Below, one piece after another: positions 19,648-31,657 of a stretch of DNA of 64,000 nucleotides (positions are counted from its first letter, which is position 1; every line of letters starts with the position of its first letter). Origin of the DNA: Turritopsis dohrnii (lineage: Eukaryota > Cnidaria > Hydrozoa > Anthoathecata > Oceaniidae); the NCBI GenBank assembly GCA_027922465.2, contig BQMF02000029.1, positions 1,364,001 to 1,428,000 on the forward strand, given 5' to 3'. A program made the position numbers and the translations under genes. The notes below the pieces were generated by a model that was not told the origin of the DNA, did not search any database, and saw only the letters and a program-made list of their open reading frames with translations.

Positions 19648-22137
19648 ATGGCGACCACCATAAGCCTTCACGATCGTGCTTTAGAAAAACTTTGTCGTGT
19701 TTGTGGAAACATGATATGCTACAGAGTGAAGTATGCTACAAAAGAACATATCAACAACCTTAGCACGGCTTTCAACGCGGATTTCACTCTGGACAAAGAA
19801 GGTACTCACCCTAAATACTTTTGCAATAACTGCTTTGCAAAATTGAATAATCTGTTAAAACGTGGCTCTATCCACCAACAAACACCATTTGAATGGAAAG
19901 AGCACAGCACAGAAAACTGCAGCACATGTAGCTTGCTAGTAATGAAATCCAAAGGTGGGAGACCCAGTAAAGGTAGAACAAAAGGACGCCCGATCAAAGT
20001 TAAAGTAGTTCACAAGAATTGGTCACCGTCCTTAATCAATGAATTACATGCCATGTCTCCACAATATATTATTGATTTAAGCCTGGAAGATTTCTCAATT
20101 GTCATTAACAGCCATATCAAACCTTACATATGCGGAATTTGCAAGGATTTGATTAAAAAGCCTTTGTATATCGTTAATTGCAACCACACTTTCTGTGGGG
20201 TTTGCCTGACATTACACCTACGAACAGATTGCAACTGCCCCTCTTGCCACAATTATGTACCACCTAATACTAACTCTATTCATTCAGGACAAGTCCTGAT
20301 TAACACCCTGGCGATGCAGAACATATTGTGTTCAAAGTGCAAAGTAAATTTTCTTATAACAAGGTTCAAAGGTCACATTTGCAAAAAACCAGTCCTGACC
20401 ACTAGTGACATATTGAACATTAATGCCCAGCAAGAAGTTCCTCAAGAAGTCATGGAATGTGTCACTCATGTTGTCGGCATACAAATGCAGAAGTCCCAGC
20501 TACCAAACTGCAGTATACAACTCCCTTCAAAAGGCTCTAAGGTAACTTACTTATACTTGGATCAACAATTTAAAACAAACCCGTTTTTGTGTGAATGAAA
20601 CTGTGTACATGCATGTTTTTTTTTGAAAAAAAAACCCTCTTCTACACAAATAAAAATAAAGAGGAACACTAACACCACATAAAATACATCCAATAGCTAA
20701 AAATTAATTTTTGTGTATTTAAAGTATTAAGCCAGTTATTCTATCACAATATAATTTGTTAATCATGCACATATTGAAAAAAATCATTATAATGTAATTT
20801 TTATAGTCACTGACTATGACACCAATTCGCATCCCTACAAAGCACTCTGATGTATCAAGCAGAAAAAGTGTGGAATCTAGGACGAAAACTGCCAAAGAAT
20901 TAATATCTATGATAGCTGGTCCCAGTGAAGCTGCAATTTCCACCCAAACTGCTGCAGTCATTGAAAGTTTTAATGAGAACGAGCGTGCAGATATTGTGAA
21001 AAAACTCAAAGTAGAAGCTGTCATCCCACCACAGCATGTCGCCGCAATGAAGTCCTCTCTCAATATTCCCTGGAACCAGTTTCGTCAAATTTCTCGTTGG
21101 CTGAAAACCTTTAATGTAAAAGTATCGTCAGAGAAGGAGACTAGAAAAATTGCAACAGAATGGGTTGGGGCTGGGTTGAATGCTGAAATAGCTCCACTAA
21201 CCAAAACTAAAGGTACCAAATTGGAAGTGATACTTGTTCCGTGGGCGTATCTTTATAACTTGGTTGCCCATTGCCTCAAACGTATGGCACTTTTAGAAAA
21301 ATGTCATCTTCTTGAACAACATAGCTTCATCGACCAACGTGAAATCCATGTCAAAATAGGTGGAGATCATGGTGACAATAGTTTCAAGATGGGCTACCAA
21401 ATCGTAAATGTAAAAAATCCTAACAGGCCAGATAACACCGTCATCTTCTCGATTTTCGAGGCAAAAGATACAAGTAGCAATCTGCGAATTTGCTTGAAAC
21501 GGTCTCAGCCACAAGTTGCAATGTTGCAAAAAACAAAATTCAATAACCAAAACTTGTGTGTATTCATGTATGGTGATTACGCATTTCTTTGTGCTATGTA
21601 TGGAATGTCTCTGGTGCTAATGGTAAGTATCCAATCTACAATATACAATCTACAATATTTTTAACAGCTCCATGCACTTAAGTACCAGTGAAATTGACTC
21701 CCTTGGTGAGGATAATTTTTAATTTTTAGTCAATTCACAAAATATTATCACAGTATTGCAAATTTAACTTTTTACATTTGTTTAGAAATGGCGATAAATT
21801 CATTTTTAAACTTTTTGCGACTGAACTGGCCTAAAATCAATATCAGTCCAAAATTACATTTGGAAGACCACGTTGTTCCATTTATTAGACAATGGAAGTC
21901 AGCTTGTGGGGTTTATGGTGAGCAAGGTGGGGAAAGTCTTCACCATCAATTTAAGCAGATGAGAGCCAGGTGAATATTTCAAGTCATAACTTTCACGAAA
22001 CATTAAAGATTTTTATTAAAGTTTGTAACAAACGATATGCATATTTTACCTGTTACAGATATGTCGGAGTGAAAGATCCTGTTAAACGTCTTGAGTATAT
22101 ACACGATGAAACAGCATCTGCTATCTTCATGTCCTGA
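19648..22137 (+). pseudogene. RAG1-N-terminal-like / transposase gene, middle exons missing
   Basis: Exon 1 is 19648-20541 (298 codons; ATG at 19648). It has an N-terminal Cys cluster (LCRVCGN, CNNC, CSTC), a basic stretch (KGGRPSKGRTKGRP) and a C3HC4 RING finger (ICGICKDLI...CNHTFCGVC...CPSC) followed by another Cys/His pair (LCSKC...HIC), an order like the N-terminal region of RAG1. A phase-0 intron (GTAACT...TAG) leads to exon 2, 20807-21622 (272 codons), with KIGGDHGDNSFKMGYQ, a likely catalytic-Asp block. Exon 3, 21786-21969 (HLEDHVVPFIRQW, GEQGGESLHHQF, a possible catalytic-Glu block), splices in frame to exon 4, 22059-22137, ending in TGA. Exon 2 does not join exon 3 in frame, and the expected 'CLWC'-type middle region is absent, so this copy is internally deleted. 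RAG-type function is not implied; this is a transposon protein. Confidence 0.75.
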
Positions 22138-23469
22138 CACGCAAGTGATGAAACCGAAACCGAAGAAAAGAAAACGAGAAGAATAGTTTTCAGGGGTTAG
22201 GGATTTCTTGGCAGTAAAACGTTTGAATAAATAATCAGACAAACATAAGTGAGCAACACAAATAAGTGAAGATGTTTTGAAATTATAGCTAACTTAAATC
22301 AAAAGTAAATATCAGAGCTATTATTTATTCAGTTTTGACTGCCAGCAACAAGCAAACGTTTGCTTCACATGCAACTTCATAAAAATTGTGTATATGAAAA
22401 TCAAGAAAGTTTCAGATGTTGTAAAAAGTTTAAAAAAAATGTTTGCACTATACTTTCTGGAAATGTCTTTTATTAGCCATCTAGCTATCATATAACATCA
22501 GCCACATCCATGAGAAAACTTTGAAAGTTAAAAAATTCACCCTTGATTACCTTGATATGAATTTTTAGTCAAAAACAAATGATGAAAGTCATAGCCATAG
22601 AAAAGCTTCGCGCTAGCTCCCTCTGCCATAAATTCCAATCACCGAAGAATATGAACACATGTGGTGAATCATTCAGACTATTTTCCATCCAGTGATACGA
22701 GAGAATTCGCCAAAAATGGAAATACAAACTTAGTACCTAGGAATGTATTAAACCACATGTTGTTCTACCATCTTTAAAACCGTTTAGAAAAAAACCGTCG
22801 AATGTGACGCATGCGCAAACTAAGTTTCGCTTCCGAAACAGCCGTGGACCCTCACCCATCAAAAGAAGTCATTGCAGTGCATATCTTTAACTGTTCGAAT
22901 GTTTTGAAAGACTTCATTGTGCACAGTTTGAAAATGGCTGAACGACATGTTTACGATGTTCAACCTACAAACCCTTTCATTTGTTGTCTGGAAGTTTAAA
23001 TATGGCAGATCGCTGCTAAAAATGGACCCTGATTCCAAGTATTTCATGTCAAAAGGAGTAGGTGCAAAAAAATCTGAGCAAAAAGAAAACAAAATAAGAA
23101 ATGAACGAGTCTAATTTTCCAACTTGCAAAGGAAAATGCCGAAATCTGGCCAGGAAGATGTCAACCCAACTATAAACCCTGAGAAAATTTAATGACAAAA
23201 TAAGTTATCATATACATTATGATATAGTCGAACGTGCTAACCGCACTGGGCTCAACTTCAGTATTTTCCAACTAACTCGAAGGCCCAATTGTAGTTGTTC
23301 AAATTATATGAAAGTTCAGTCAAACACAAACATTCTCAGACTCTAGCTCAACTGAAGTTGAGAATAAGGTATTCGGTGAAGGAATGAGTATACAAAATTT
23401 AAATTTTTTAAAGTTTCGACGTCCAAAGGAATGACCATGTGAATTTTAAAAGTTTTTAAGCAAGATTTA

Positions 23470-23640
23470 AGAGGGGAGTCATTTTAAACCAGGGGAGTCA
23501 GGATTTCCTAGGAAATGTTAACTCTAGGGAGTCATAATTTACTAGTTTATATTAACTGGGGAGTTATAATTAACTAGTTTATTTTGATGGGGGAGTCATT
23601 ATAAACTAGTTTATTATGACTGGGGAGTCATTATTTAGGG
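23470..23640 (-). repeat. Right subterminal array of GGGAGTCATT words
   Basis: Six copies of GGGAGT(C/T)A followed by TTTA/CTAGTTTA spacers form the inverted counterpart of the left array. The right array has more copies than the left. Confidence 0.75.
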
Positions 23641-23661
23641 AAGTTAAAATTTACTGTGACA

Positions 23662-24004
23662 CCGGTCATGATGCTGGCAGTGAAGCTGTAGTTCACGCAA
23701 TGAATACTATCTTTCAGAAATATGAAACTGAAGCCGTATTGTTAGTCGACGCATCGAACGCATTCAATTCAATTAACCGTAAAGTATTCCTACATAATGT
23801 TAGTATCATCTGTCCATCGATAGCAACATTCGTCTACAATTGCTACTCATTACCGTCAAGACTATTTGTGTTGGGAGGTACCGGAATTAAAAGCATGTGA
23901 AGGAACCACTCAAGGCGACCCGATTGCTATGGCTATCTATGCTGTAGCAATAATCCCATCGACACTGATGATAGTTCAAGCCAATGCTGATACTAAAACA
24001 GCTG
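23662..24004 (+). pseudogene. RT gene, second segment (palm with first catalytic Asp)
   Basis: The frame resumes GHDAGSEAVVHAMN right after the N-RAG-type element, then AVLLVDASNAFNSINRKVFL (motif A, catalytic Asp in VDAS), NCYSLPSRLFVLGG, and after a disruption near 23898 the block EGTTQGDPIAMAIYAVAIIP (RT motif B, QGDP). It stops at TKTA where the hAT-like element begins. It belongs with 18800-19016 and 26469-27956. Confidence 0.85.
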
Positions 24005-26468
24005 CAGGGGCGGATCTAGGATTTTTTTCTACCAGGTCCGAATAGTGAATGCCTAAACCTCGCCCCCCACCATGGTTGGGGGGCAAAGAAAATTTTCGAG
24101 TCTGAATCGTCTAAAAACGCTATTTTGTGCTATTTCGGGGGTAAAAAAACGAAGTGGAAACTTCAATTTCTTTTGAATAAAAACAAACTACAAATCGTAA
24201 TAACTTGAATGGTTCGATGTTGTCTTATTTTCATTTTCATATTTTCCTTTTTATGCAAATGAAGAAAGCAGAATATTAGATATCTCCACCACCAAACCTA
24301 TAAAAGGAAGTATTTTCGTAGAAATAATGAACAATGGCATGGAAAACAGCACTGTTTCTGCCAATATCAGGCGTCATCAGCACAACTAGGTTAATACAAT
24401 AGTGTAATAACCAGTTGTGGACAGCACAATATTAAGATTGATATAATATTCACACAACATTGACATTACACATAGCCACACTTAACAAATAAACAAGTCA
24501 TGTCATCAGAGATGCTAATCATATTTGGTGTCAGTTTTCAATATTTTCTTTTCAATATTTCCACATAAAATGAAAAGGAAAATCATGATCAATTCATACA
24601 AATGAACTCCAAAATGGGGTACACTGTTAGACATTGTAAATCTAATTCCCATTCTTCTATTATCAAGTACAATTTTATTATAGAAACAGTTATGTCAGTT
24701 GAAGAAATAATAATAACCATATTTGGTTTGAAATATGAAAAAGAGTAACTTCAAATTTTTCAGCAGAACTACTACAAAAACTGGAACATGAAGGTAATTT
24801 AACAGGATTACAAGTTTTTAATGAATAATGTTACCAGAACCTTCAACGTTTTTTCTAACCGAGATCAAATAATCTGATGATGACCTCTGGAAATAATGAA
24901 ATGAAATAAAATACCTTTTCGATCTCAGAAAAAATATTTAAGCTTTACCTAGCATTTTACTGTCGTATGCCTGAAACGATATGTTTACATGTTTCATTGT
25001 TGACCTGAATTTTGAATTTTATCCCATTACATAAATTTTTAGGGATAGAAACACATAATAACAAATAGAATTAAACAGAACAGGTTGTAATGTTTCTCCC
25101 TACTCTTAAGTGAAATACCATGAAGAATATACAGCAGTCTAATTTTCCCAGTTGATGTAGTTTAAGTTCTGGGAGTAAAAAGACTCTCCCATAGACATCT
25201 GCAGGAAAGAGCAGAAGAGACCCACAGTCAGGTACAACACCCTGTATTATTTCAGTTAATAATTGAAGAAAGTCTCCAATCTAACATTAAAGCAACCCAA
25301 TATGAATACAACATGCATAATAAACAGCTTTTTACATGCAACAACTTTACATATATACATTCATGAAAAGGATAGTTATGATCGTTAACAGATAAAGAAC
25401 AGTCAAGAACAGTTCGAAAACTTCTACCATCTCACCTTGATGTTGTTGCTTTTCAGAAAAAACGTTTACTCGAAACAGGATATGTAACGCATAGTGTGAT
25501 GAATTAAGAAGTAACTCCAAGCACAATAAAATTCTCACATCACCAACAAGAGCATCTGAAAAGTCAATTTTCATCCTGTTGTATCTGAACTGAAATAATA
25601 AACAACCAGCCATCTTTAATTTTAGAAATGAAAAAAACCACAAATTCCTTATCAAAACAGATTAAAAATCAAATATATCATACACAAAATCAAATTATTC
25701 TATTCAAATTAAACAAATGCTTTACCTTAGCCATCAACCTCTGCTCAACTGGTAAAAATTTCGATGCAAATTGTACATAAAAAAAAGACCTTGCTTAAAC
25801 TGGCAAAGTTCGACAGATTTCCACAATCCTACATAATCAAAACATTGTGACTCATCTGTGCCGACAACTTTGTTATCAAATCTTCGTAAATCGCTAATAT
25901 ATAACAATCATTGCTATCAAACACAGCTTTCACCTTTTCAAACCTACTTCGATTAAGAATTCACTTCACGAGGTCGATAAGCTTGACCTATTTGTAAAAA
26001 CTATAGTCTGGAAGACAAAGCACCAATCGGTCCAAAAACACACGGTCAAAAGTCACTTATCCAAAACTACAAGTGAAATTTTAACCGAGGCTTGATAGGT
26101 CAATTGTTTAGCAATCTATTGTTTTCAAGATTTTAAACCAATGGAATGCGTTAAAATGCAGTGGCTTCGAAAACTCAAAGTGGGCAACATGGTCCTTAGC
26201 CTACTCGCTTATGGTACCATTTCCAAAGTTTAATTCAGCCGGAAAAATCGTTTATTGATCTGAGACTATCGAAAAATGAGTGATCAAAAAGTATGGACTG
26301 TGTTTCATGACGTATCACTTCTCAAGGCTAATTCCCGTGAAGATTTGATCGGCACACACAGCGCGTGCAACAGCTAAGAACTAAATTGCGCTCGTTTGAA
26401 ATTTTTAATTTGATTTGATTTTACCAGGTCGGTCGACCAATCTGACCACCCTTGGATCCGCCCCTGAG
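24005..26468. mobile_element. Non-autonomous hAT-like element (2,464 bp) inside the RT gene
   Basis: The ends are inverted (CAGGGGCGGATCTAGG on the left, CAGGGGCGGATCCAAG inverted on the right), and the element is flanked by the 5-bp duplication AGCTG (24000-24004 and 26469-26473). Removing the element and one AGCTG restores the RT frame exactly at the YADD active-site motif. No transposase is recognisable inside; the minus-strand ORF at 25347-25655 has no motif I know. TIRs of the CAGGGGCGGATC type belong to hAT families, and 5-bp duplications occur in a hAT subgroup (recall: hAT5), whereas most hATs make 8 bp. Confidence 0.88.
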
Positions 26469-27956
26469 CTGCGTATGCTGATGATTTAACGGCTGCTGGA
26501 AGTACAAAAGATCTATTGTCTTGTTGGAAACTACATTGCCGTATCGGTCCCAAATTTGACTATTTTCCTGAAGCCAGTAAATCCTGGTTAATCGTAAAAG
26601 AAGAACAGTTACAACACGCGAAACTGATATTCCGAGAAAGTGTTATCCAAATAACGTCAACTGGTAATAGACATCTCGGTGCTGTTTTGGGTTCGAAGGC
26701 CTACAAAGAAGAATACATGAAACAGAAAGTTAACACCTGGTTGGAGGAGTTATCAATGCTATCAAAGATTGCAAGAATTGAGCCTCAAGCTGCATATAGC
26801 TGCTTTGTTAGCGGTTATAAGCACAAACTTACGTACTACATTAGAACAATACCAAACATCTCTGAAAATCTTAAAAGTGTAGATCAAATCATTTCAACCG
26901 ATTTCATTCCAGCGATCACGAATGACATAAAATGTTCTGATACTGATCGTCAGTTGCTGTCACTCCCAACAAAGCTCTGTGGCCGATCTTCACTGAATTA
27001 GCAGAAATCAAATACGCAAATTCATTAAAGTTAACTGAGAAACTTAATCAAACATCGTAAACCAAGTAGTCCAATATGATATAACATCTATCGGTACAGT
27101 AAATTTGAAGAACAAAGTTCGTAAAAATAAACTTCAAAGAAACCAGACTAAGTTGTTGCATTTAAATTCACATCTAGACGAAAACCAAAAACGACTGATT
27201 AAACTAAACCAAGAAAATGTTGCATCCCTATGGCTAAATACGTTGCCATTAAAAGACGAAGGCTACGTTCTGAACAAGCAACAATTTTGAGATTTGATCG
27301 GTCTCAGATATGGATGGTCACTAACTCGTTTACCTGAAAAGTGCGAATGTGGAACAACCTTTACCATACAACATGCACTGTCCTGCAAGAAAGGTGGTTT
27401 CATATTATTACGACATAATCAGCGCCGAAATATAACAGCTTCACTCTTAAACGAGATTTGCAACAACTTACAAGGGAAGAAACTTGGTTCTAAGGGGTGA
27501 ATACGAACGTGGAGGCTAGAAGTGACATCAGTTCCCGCAGTTTTTGGAGTAGTGGTCAAGTGGCATTTTTTTGACATAAGGGTGTTCAACCCAAACAACG
27601 CACGATATTCGAAATAAAATATTGCAAAGACATACGAAGCTAATGAACGTGAAAAGAAAAAGCTCTACAATAAACGTATCCTCGAAGTTGAACATGGTAC
27701 GTTCACCCCACTGATTTTTTCTGCAACTGAGGGTATGGGCCGAGAATGCAACAACTTTTATAAGCGCCTGGCAGAATTGATCTCCGAGAAAAGAAAAACC
27801 CGTTATGACTTCATAGCATCATGGATCAAGAGAAAAATCGCCTTTTTATTGAAGCAATCAGTCTGCGTATGTATCCGGGGTAGCCGAACAACTTTCAACA
27901 ACCAGCTAGCTGAATCATTGTCCGGTGACGCCGAGGCTAGCGAAGTCAAATGAAAC
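26469..27956 (+). pseudogene. RT gene, third segment (YADD onward) and C-terminal region
   Basis: It starts with the second catalytic motif AAYADDLTAAG, then KFDYFPEASKSWLIVKEEQL, NRHLGAVLGSKAYKEEY and EPQAAYSCFVSGYKHKLTYY, all expected in order for this RT family. It breaks near 26990 and resumes at about 27230 with SLWLNTLPLKDEGY and a Cys/His block CECGTTFTIQHALSCKKGGF. The frame at 27640-27953 carries VEHGTFTPLIFSATEGMG and KIAFLLKQSV, ending EASEVK and stop. At least three frame breaks and stops show that it is dead. I recall the same order (RT, then CxCG-FTxEHALSCxKGGF, then EHATFTPLV) in many coral and Hydra proteins. I do not know the retroelement class. Confidence 0.75.
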
Positions 27957-29984
27957 ATGTAAATGAAAATTGTAGTAATTTAATATAAATTTTCTGTACA
28001 CATAGGAACGAGGATTTTACTGGGAATAATGCCGTGTCCTCAACTGTCAGTACGGTACTTTTTTATTTAAAAAAAAAGAAAGAAAACTAAGAACGTTGAC
28101 GGTAAATTAAAATTAACAAGATTCGCAAAAATGCGACTATATATTTCCCCAAAGTTGCGAAATTTTGGCCAATTATTGTATGTAAATTGATAACCATGAG
28201 AAAAATATTTGATTAAACAATTATAACTACCATCCACCTGATACACAGATAAAAATGTTGTCCTTACTAATCAGGGTGGAATTGAATTTAATAAATGAAG
28301 ATGTTCATAGTCAAATGATAGGTTTGTTATATAATTTTTGCTAAAGAGTTAAAAAGTGAGAGGTTACTACATGGCCACTTAGCTAAAAGTTATATGACCT
28401 AAATGTGACAACTATTTCCCATTAAACAACTGCATATTATACATCATCAATGTATAAAATAATTTCATCATAACAAAATGTATGATCTTTATTGTTGCAG
28501 AAGCTTTGCATCCTTTATACCGTAAAGAATGAAAAACATATAACACTTGTTTTTTGTAATTCAGATAAAATCTTACAACATTATATTATCATATTTGTAT
28601 ACAGGTGGTTTAATGTATAAAAGAAAAAAAAAATTGTTAAACCTAATCTTAATAGCTACAGTGGAATTGTAATTAAAATGTAAATAAAATTATCAATAAT
28701 GAAACTTCTCGCAATTCTGTTTATTATTATAGTAAAATACCTTGAGGTAAACATCATAGGCAAATAACTAATAATCATAAGCAATCAAATGTTTTACTAA
28801 CACAAATATACGTAGCATTTCAAATTAGGACCGAAGAGTTATTTTCAAAATAGAGATGGGCTTAAAATAAAAATTTATAAAACCAAATTCAAGTATCAGA
28901 ATAAACATCTCTGTTCAAAAAAATGTGTTCACACCCATTTTTATTATGTGATAAAAATGACCTTCATAAATCCAAAATGGAAACGAACAACAGATTTTCA
29001 TAGTGAAAATACACATCCATAACCAAACCACTACATAGCTGAAAACAGAAGTTTGCATTCTGACTTGATTTAATTTACAGACTGTCATGTTGGATTGTGT
29101 TTTGATTTATGTTTGTTGTTCGTAAGAAAAATTGTCAGTATATATATATATATTTTGAAAAATAAAATATGATAAGCATCAAAACAGTATACATGACCAT
29201 AGAATTCATCCATAATAAACTATGTTTCTGTTGTTGGATTAAACAACTATCCAAGTACGCTCCACCAGATTCTCTCAAGTTATATATTATATATGTGTCT
29301 CAATCCAAAATGTGTATTAAAATATTATACGTAAATGGTTTTCTGAACTTTTATATTGTATATACGACATCACATATTTACTTGCTGTTTTTGAATTAAC
29401 GTAACTGGTTGAACTGGTGGTTGATCTCCACGTGAAAAGGGACTCCATGCTGTACATCATTATTGTGCTTTCCAGAGTGTTCAGTTGGGCTATACATTAT
29501 TATATACATCAGGATCATACTAAATAAATCTTCAGCTTGGTTATTGAGAATGAATTTTCACCTTTGCACTGGAATCAAAGCTTCAATGGTTTGTTGTTCC
29601 AAGCATTTAATTACCAATATCATCATCATAACACATTGTTATCAACACAAAAACAAAACATATACCAATGTTGGTTTTTTTGTTTGTTTGTTTTTTACAC
29701 GTTCATTCAAAATTTTTTACAACTTTTTAAGAAATAAAACGATTTATTTCCATCATTTAACGTTTCATCTATTGAATCATTAAAGCTAGAAAACATTTTC
29801 AAACGTTTACAAAATCCCATCTGCACTGACACTGACTGAAAAGATGGCGTACCACTTTACTGGAGACTAGCCTCTAATCTTATCTACCTTAGCTAGGCCA
29901 GAGTTCAATACTGAACTGCGGCTATAAAAGTGAACGAAAAGAAGGAGAAGAAGGAAATGCCGGTTTTAACATATATTTCGCCCT
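27957..29984. other. AT-rich gene-free stretch
   Basis: Nothing coding or repetitive is recognised beyond simple A/T runs. The ORFs at 29169-29399 and 29463-29783 are hydrophobic, low-complexity translations of AT-rich DNA without motifs. Confidence 0.5.
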
Positions 29985-30240
29985 ACGGGGAAATATATAA
30001 ATATATCACTGTCTAAAATAAAAGTGGTATGCACAACGCCGATTATTATAATACTAGTATCCCGGGTAAAAACTTTTTACCGAACTTAACTTTGAAAACA
30101 TTAGGTCAAATCTGCCATTCCTGTGGTACGTACGCGTCACTCGCCACCCATGTTCAGTATGCGTTGTGTCACAGAATTTAACTCGTGTATATAAAAGTTT
30201 CTTTTCAGGCATTAATTTGTTATTACATTCAGAAGATTAA
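29985..30240 (+). repeat. Copy of the CCGGGTAAAA repeat family
   Basis: ATATATCACTGTCTAAAATA, GTGGTATGCACAACGC, GATTATTATAATACTAG and CCCGGGTAAAAACTTTTTACC are present in the same order as in 16760-16860. It continues with a tail (TGCGTTGTGTCACAGAATTT, CATTCAGAAGATTAAAAAC) shared with 55905-55990 but absent from the 16-17 kb copies. Confidence 0.7.
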
Positions 30241-30586
30241 AAACAGAAACAAATAGCAACATGGCTCAGAATAATATATTTATACGCAGAAGAGAAGTAA
30301 CTTTAATGTAAAAAAAATGGCAATATATAACACAGAACTGTTTACCCAGACATACGAAACCAAACATTGAATAACATTACAAAATGTGAATTGAAAACAA
30401 ATTGATACCTTCCAACTGTGTTTCTTTCGTGCGGAAGTTACATTATACAGCAACCATTAATGAATTTTTGAAACGATATATAGTCTGTTCTTCCCAAAAC
30501 CATCAACGTCATGATTAAAACCATGAATTTCATTTCTTTATGCTTTTTTTTATTATTACCTAAAAAATTAATACTTGAATTGTAAT

Positions 30587-30815
30587 ACCGAAAACCTAAT
30601 CATGCTATAAGAATATTGAAATAAACAACAACAACAACAACAACAAAAAAATGCAATTCAACTACGCATTTATCCTAAAAACAATAACTCAAAACAACAA
30701 AACACCGTAATAGTAATTGTAATACTGTAATACCGAAAACCTAATCATGCTATAAGAATATTGAAATAAACAACAACAACAAAAAGTGAAATTCAACTAC
30801 GCATTTATCCTTAAA
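30587..30815. repeat. Segmental direct repeat with an AAC microsatellite
   Basis: A block of about 90 bp (ACCGAAAACCTAATCATGCT, TATAAGAATATTGAAATAAA, an AAC run, then ATTCAACTACGCATTTATCC) occurs at about 30587-30681 and 30730-30815. The first copy has about six AAC units and the second about three. Confidence 0.8.
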
Positions 30816-31398
30816 ACAAAAATTTACCCAGAAGATAAAAAGTCACAAATAAAATCATAATGCCAAACTTATATATATACCCAGGTACGTAAACGATTAC
30901 CATAACACAAAATAATGCATAAACATTTCATTGCACAGTAATAACTAATGAACTTCTTAAATACATAATCCATTCACATCTACCTTATGAATAATAATCA
31001 AAAACACAAACGTGATGACAGAATTTATATATCTAAAGAGTTTATAAAAAATTGAAAACAACCACATTTTTAATCTGAGTTAAAATCTCCTCTGGCTAAT
31101 TCACAACAGTTAAACAACCCTTTATTCTTATTTATCCAGCATACCAACTGTGTTATAACTAAATAGATTTATACTATTTTAACTTTAGCTGAACTTTAAA
31201 CAAAATGGGATACCTTTCACTGCCAATTCACATGTTAGTAAACTAAACAGCATTGATCATCTTCTGTAGACATTTTCAAACACTTCTAAACTCTTTACTT
31301 CTATATTCATACCTATAAACAAATTACTAATACTTTATTTACTTTCCAGCACAAACATACATAGGTATTTATAAAACACTTTCGCTACCATTTTTTTT
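30816..31398. other. Gene-free flank of the Academ-like element
   Basis: No coding signal is seen. It ends in a run of nine T's at 31391-31399 just before the element's left duplication. Confidence 0.5.
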
Positions 31399-31401
31399 TA
31401 A
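31399..31401 (+). repeat. Left 3-bp target-site duplication TAA
   Basis: TAA precedes the left TIR and matches 38670-38672 after the right TIR. A 3-bp match alone is weak, but it falls exactly at the limits of the perfect TIRs. Confidence 0.7.
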
Positions 31402-31657
31402 TAGACAGTCAGCTGGTGGCCAAATTTTACTGGAAAACTTGGTGGCAAATTCTTATTGCCTGTAAATGATTAATATGACCATATAGAACACGAATCACTT
31501 TACCGGACTTCGTCGGATCACTTATCTTGTACGATCGGGGACTAGCGAGTAGCTTCAGTAACACTGTAATATACAGCATAACTGAAGTCAAATTAGGATG
31601 ATCAACTAATAAAGAAATTTGACAAAGTTTTCGAGAAATAAAACGTTTACAAGAGTA

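Larger units (their letters stand above)
19017..23661 (+). mobile_element. N-RAG-type DNA transposon, internally deleted (4,645 bp)
   Basis: Imperfect terminal inverted repeats of about 57 bp begin TGTAGCAG on the left and (inverted) TGTCACAG on the right, then share ATTTTAACT and an AATGACTCCC-type stretch ending AAATAAACTAG. Inside each end is an array of the word AATGACTCCC: about four copies at 19040-19150 and about six in inverse orientation at 23470-23640. The plus-strand gene encodes a RAG1-N-terminal-like protein followed by a transposase region. From 22138 to 23470 no coding is seen. The element splits the RT gene within a few codons. Relation to N-RAG-TP elements (described from Aplysia, recall) is likely. 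A 4-bp duplication would suit a Chapaev-like assignment, but I hold that loosely. Confidence 0.8.

Noticed and set aside
19630..19648. Start of the RAG1-like protein at 19630
   Set aside because: That position is a TTG codon; the first ATG in frame is at 19648 and directly precedes the conserved Cys region.
19648..22137. A true RAG1 recombinase locus
   Set aside because: Only the N-terminal RING/zinc region resembles RAG1. It sits in a TIR-bounded element with a different transposase part and no RAG2-like partner.
24093..26396. Coding region inside the hAT-like element
   Set aside because: Only scattered short ORFs, no BED finger or hAT C-terminal motif; treated as non-autonomous.
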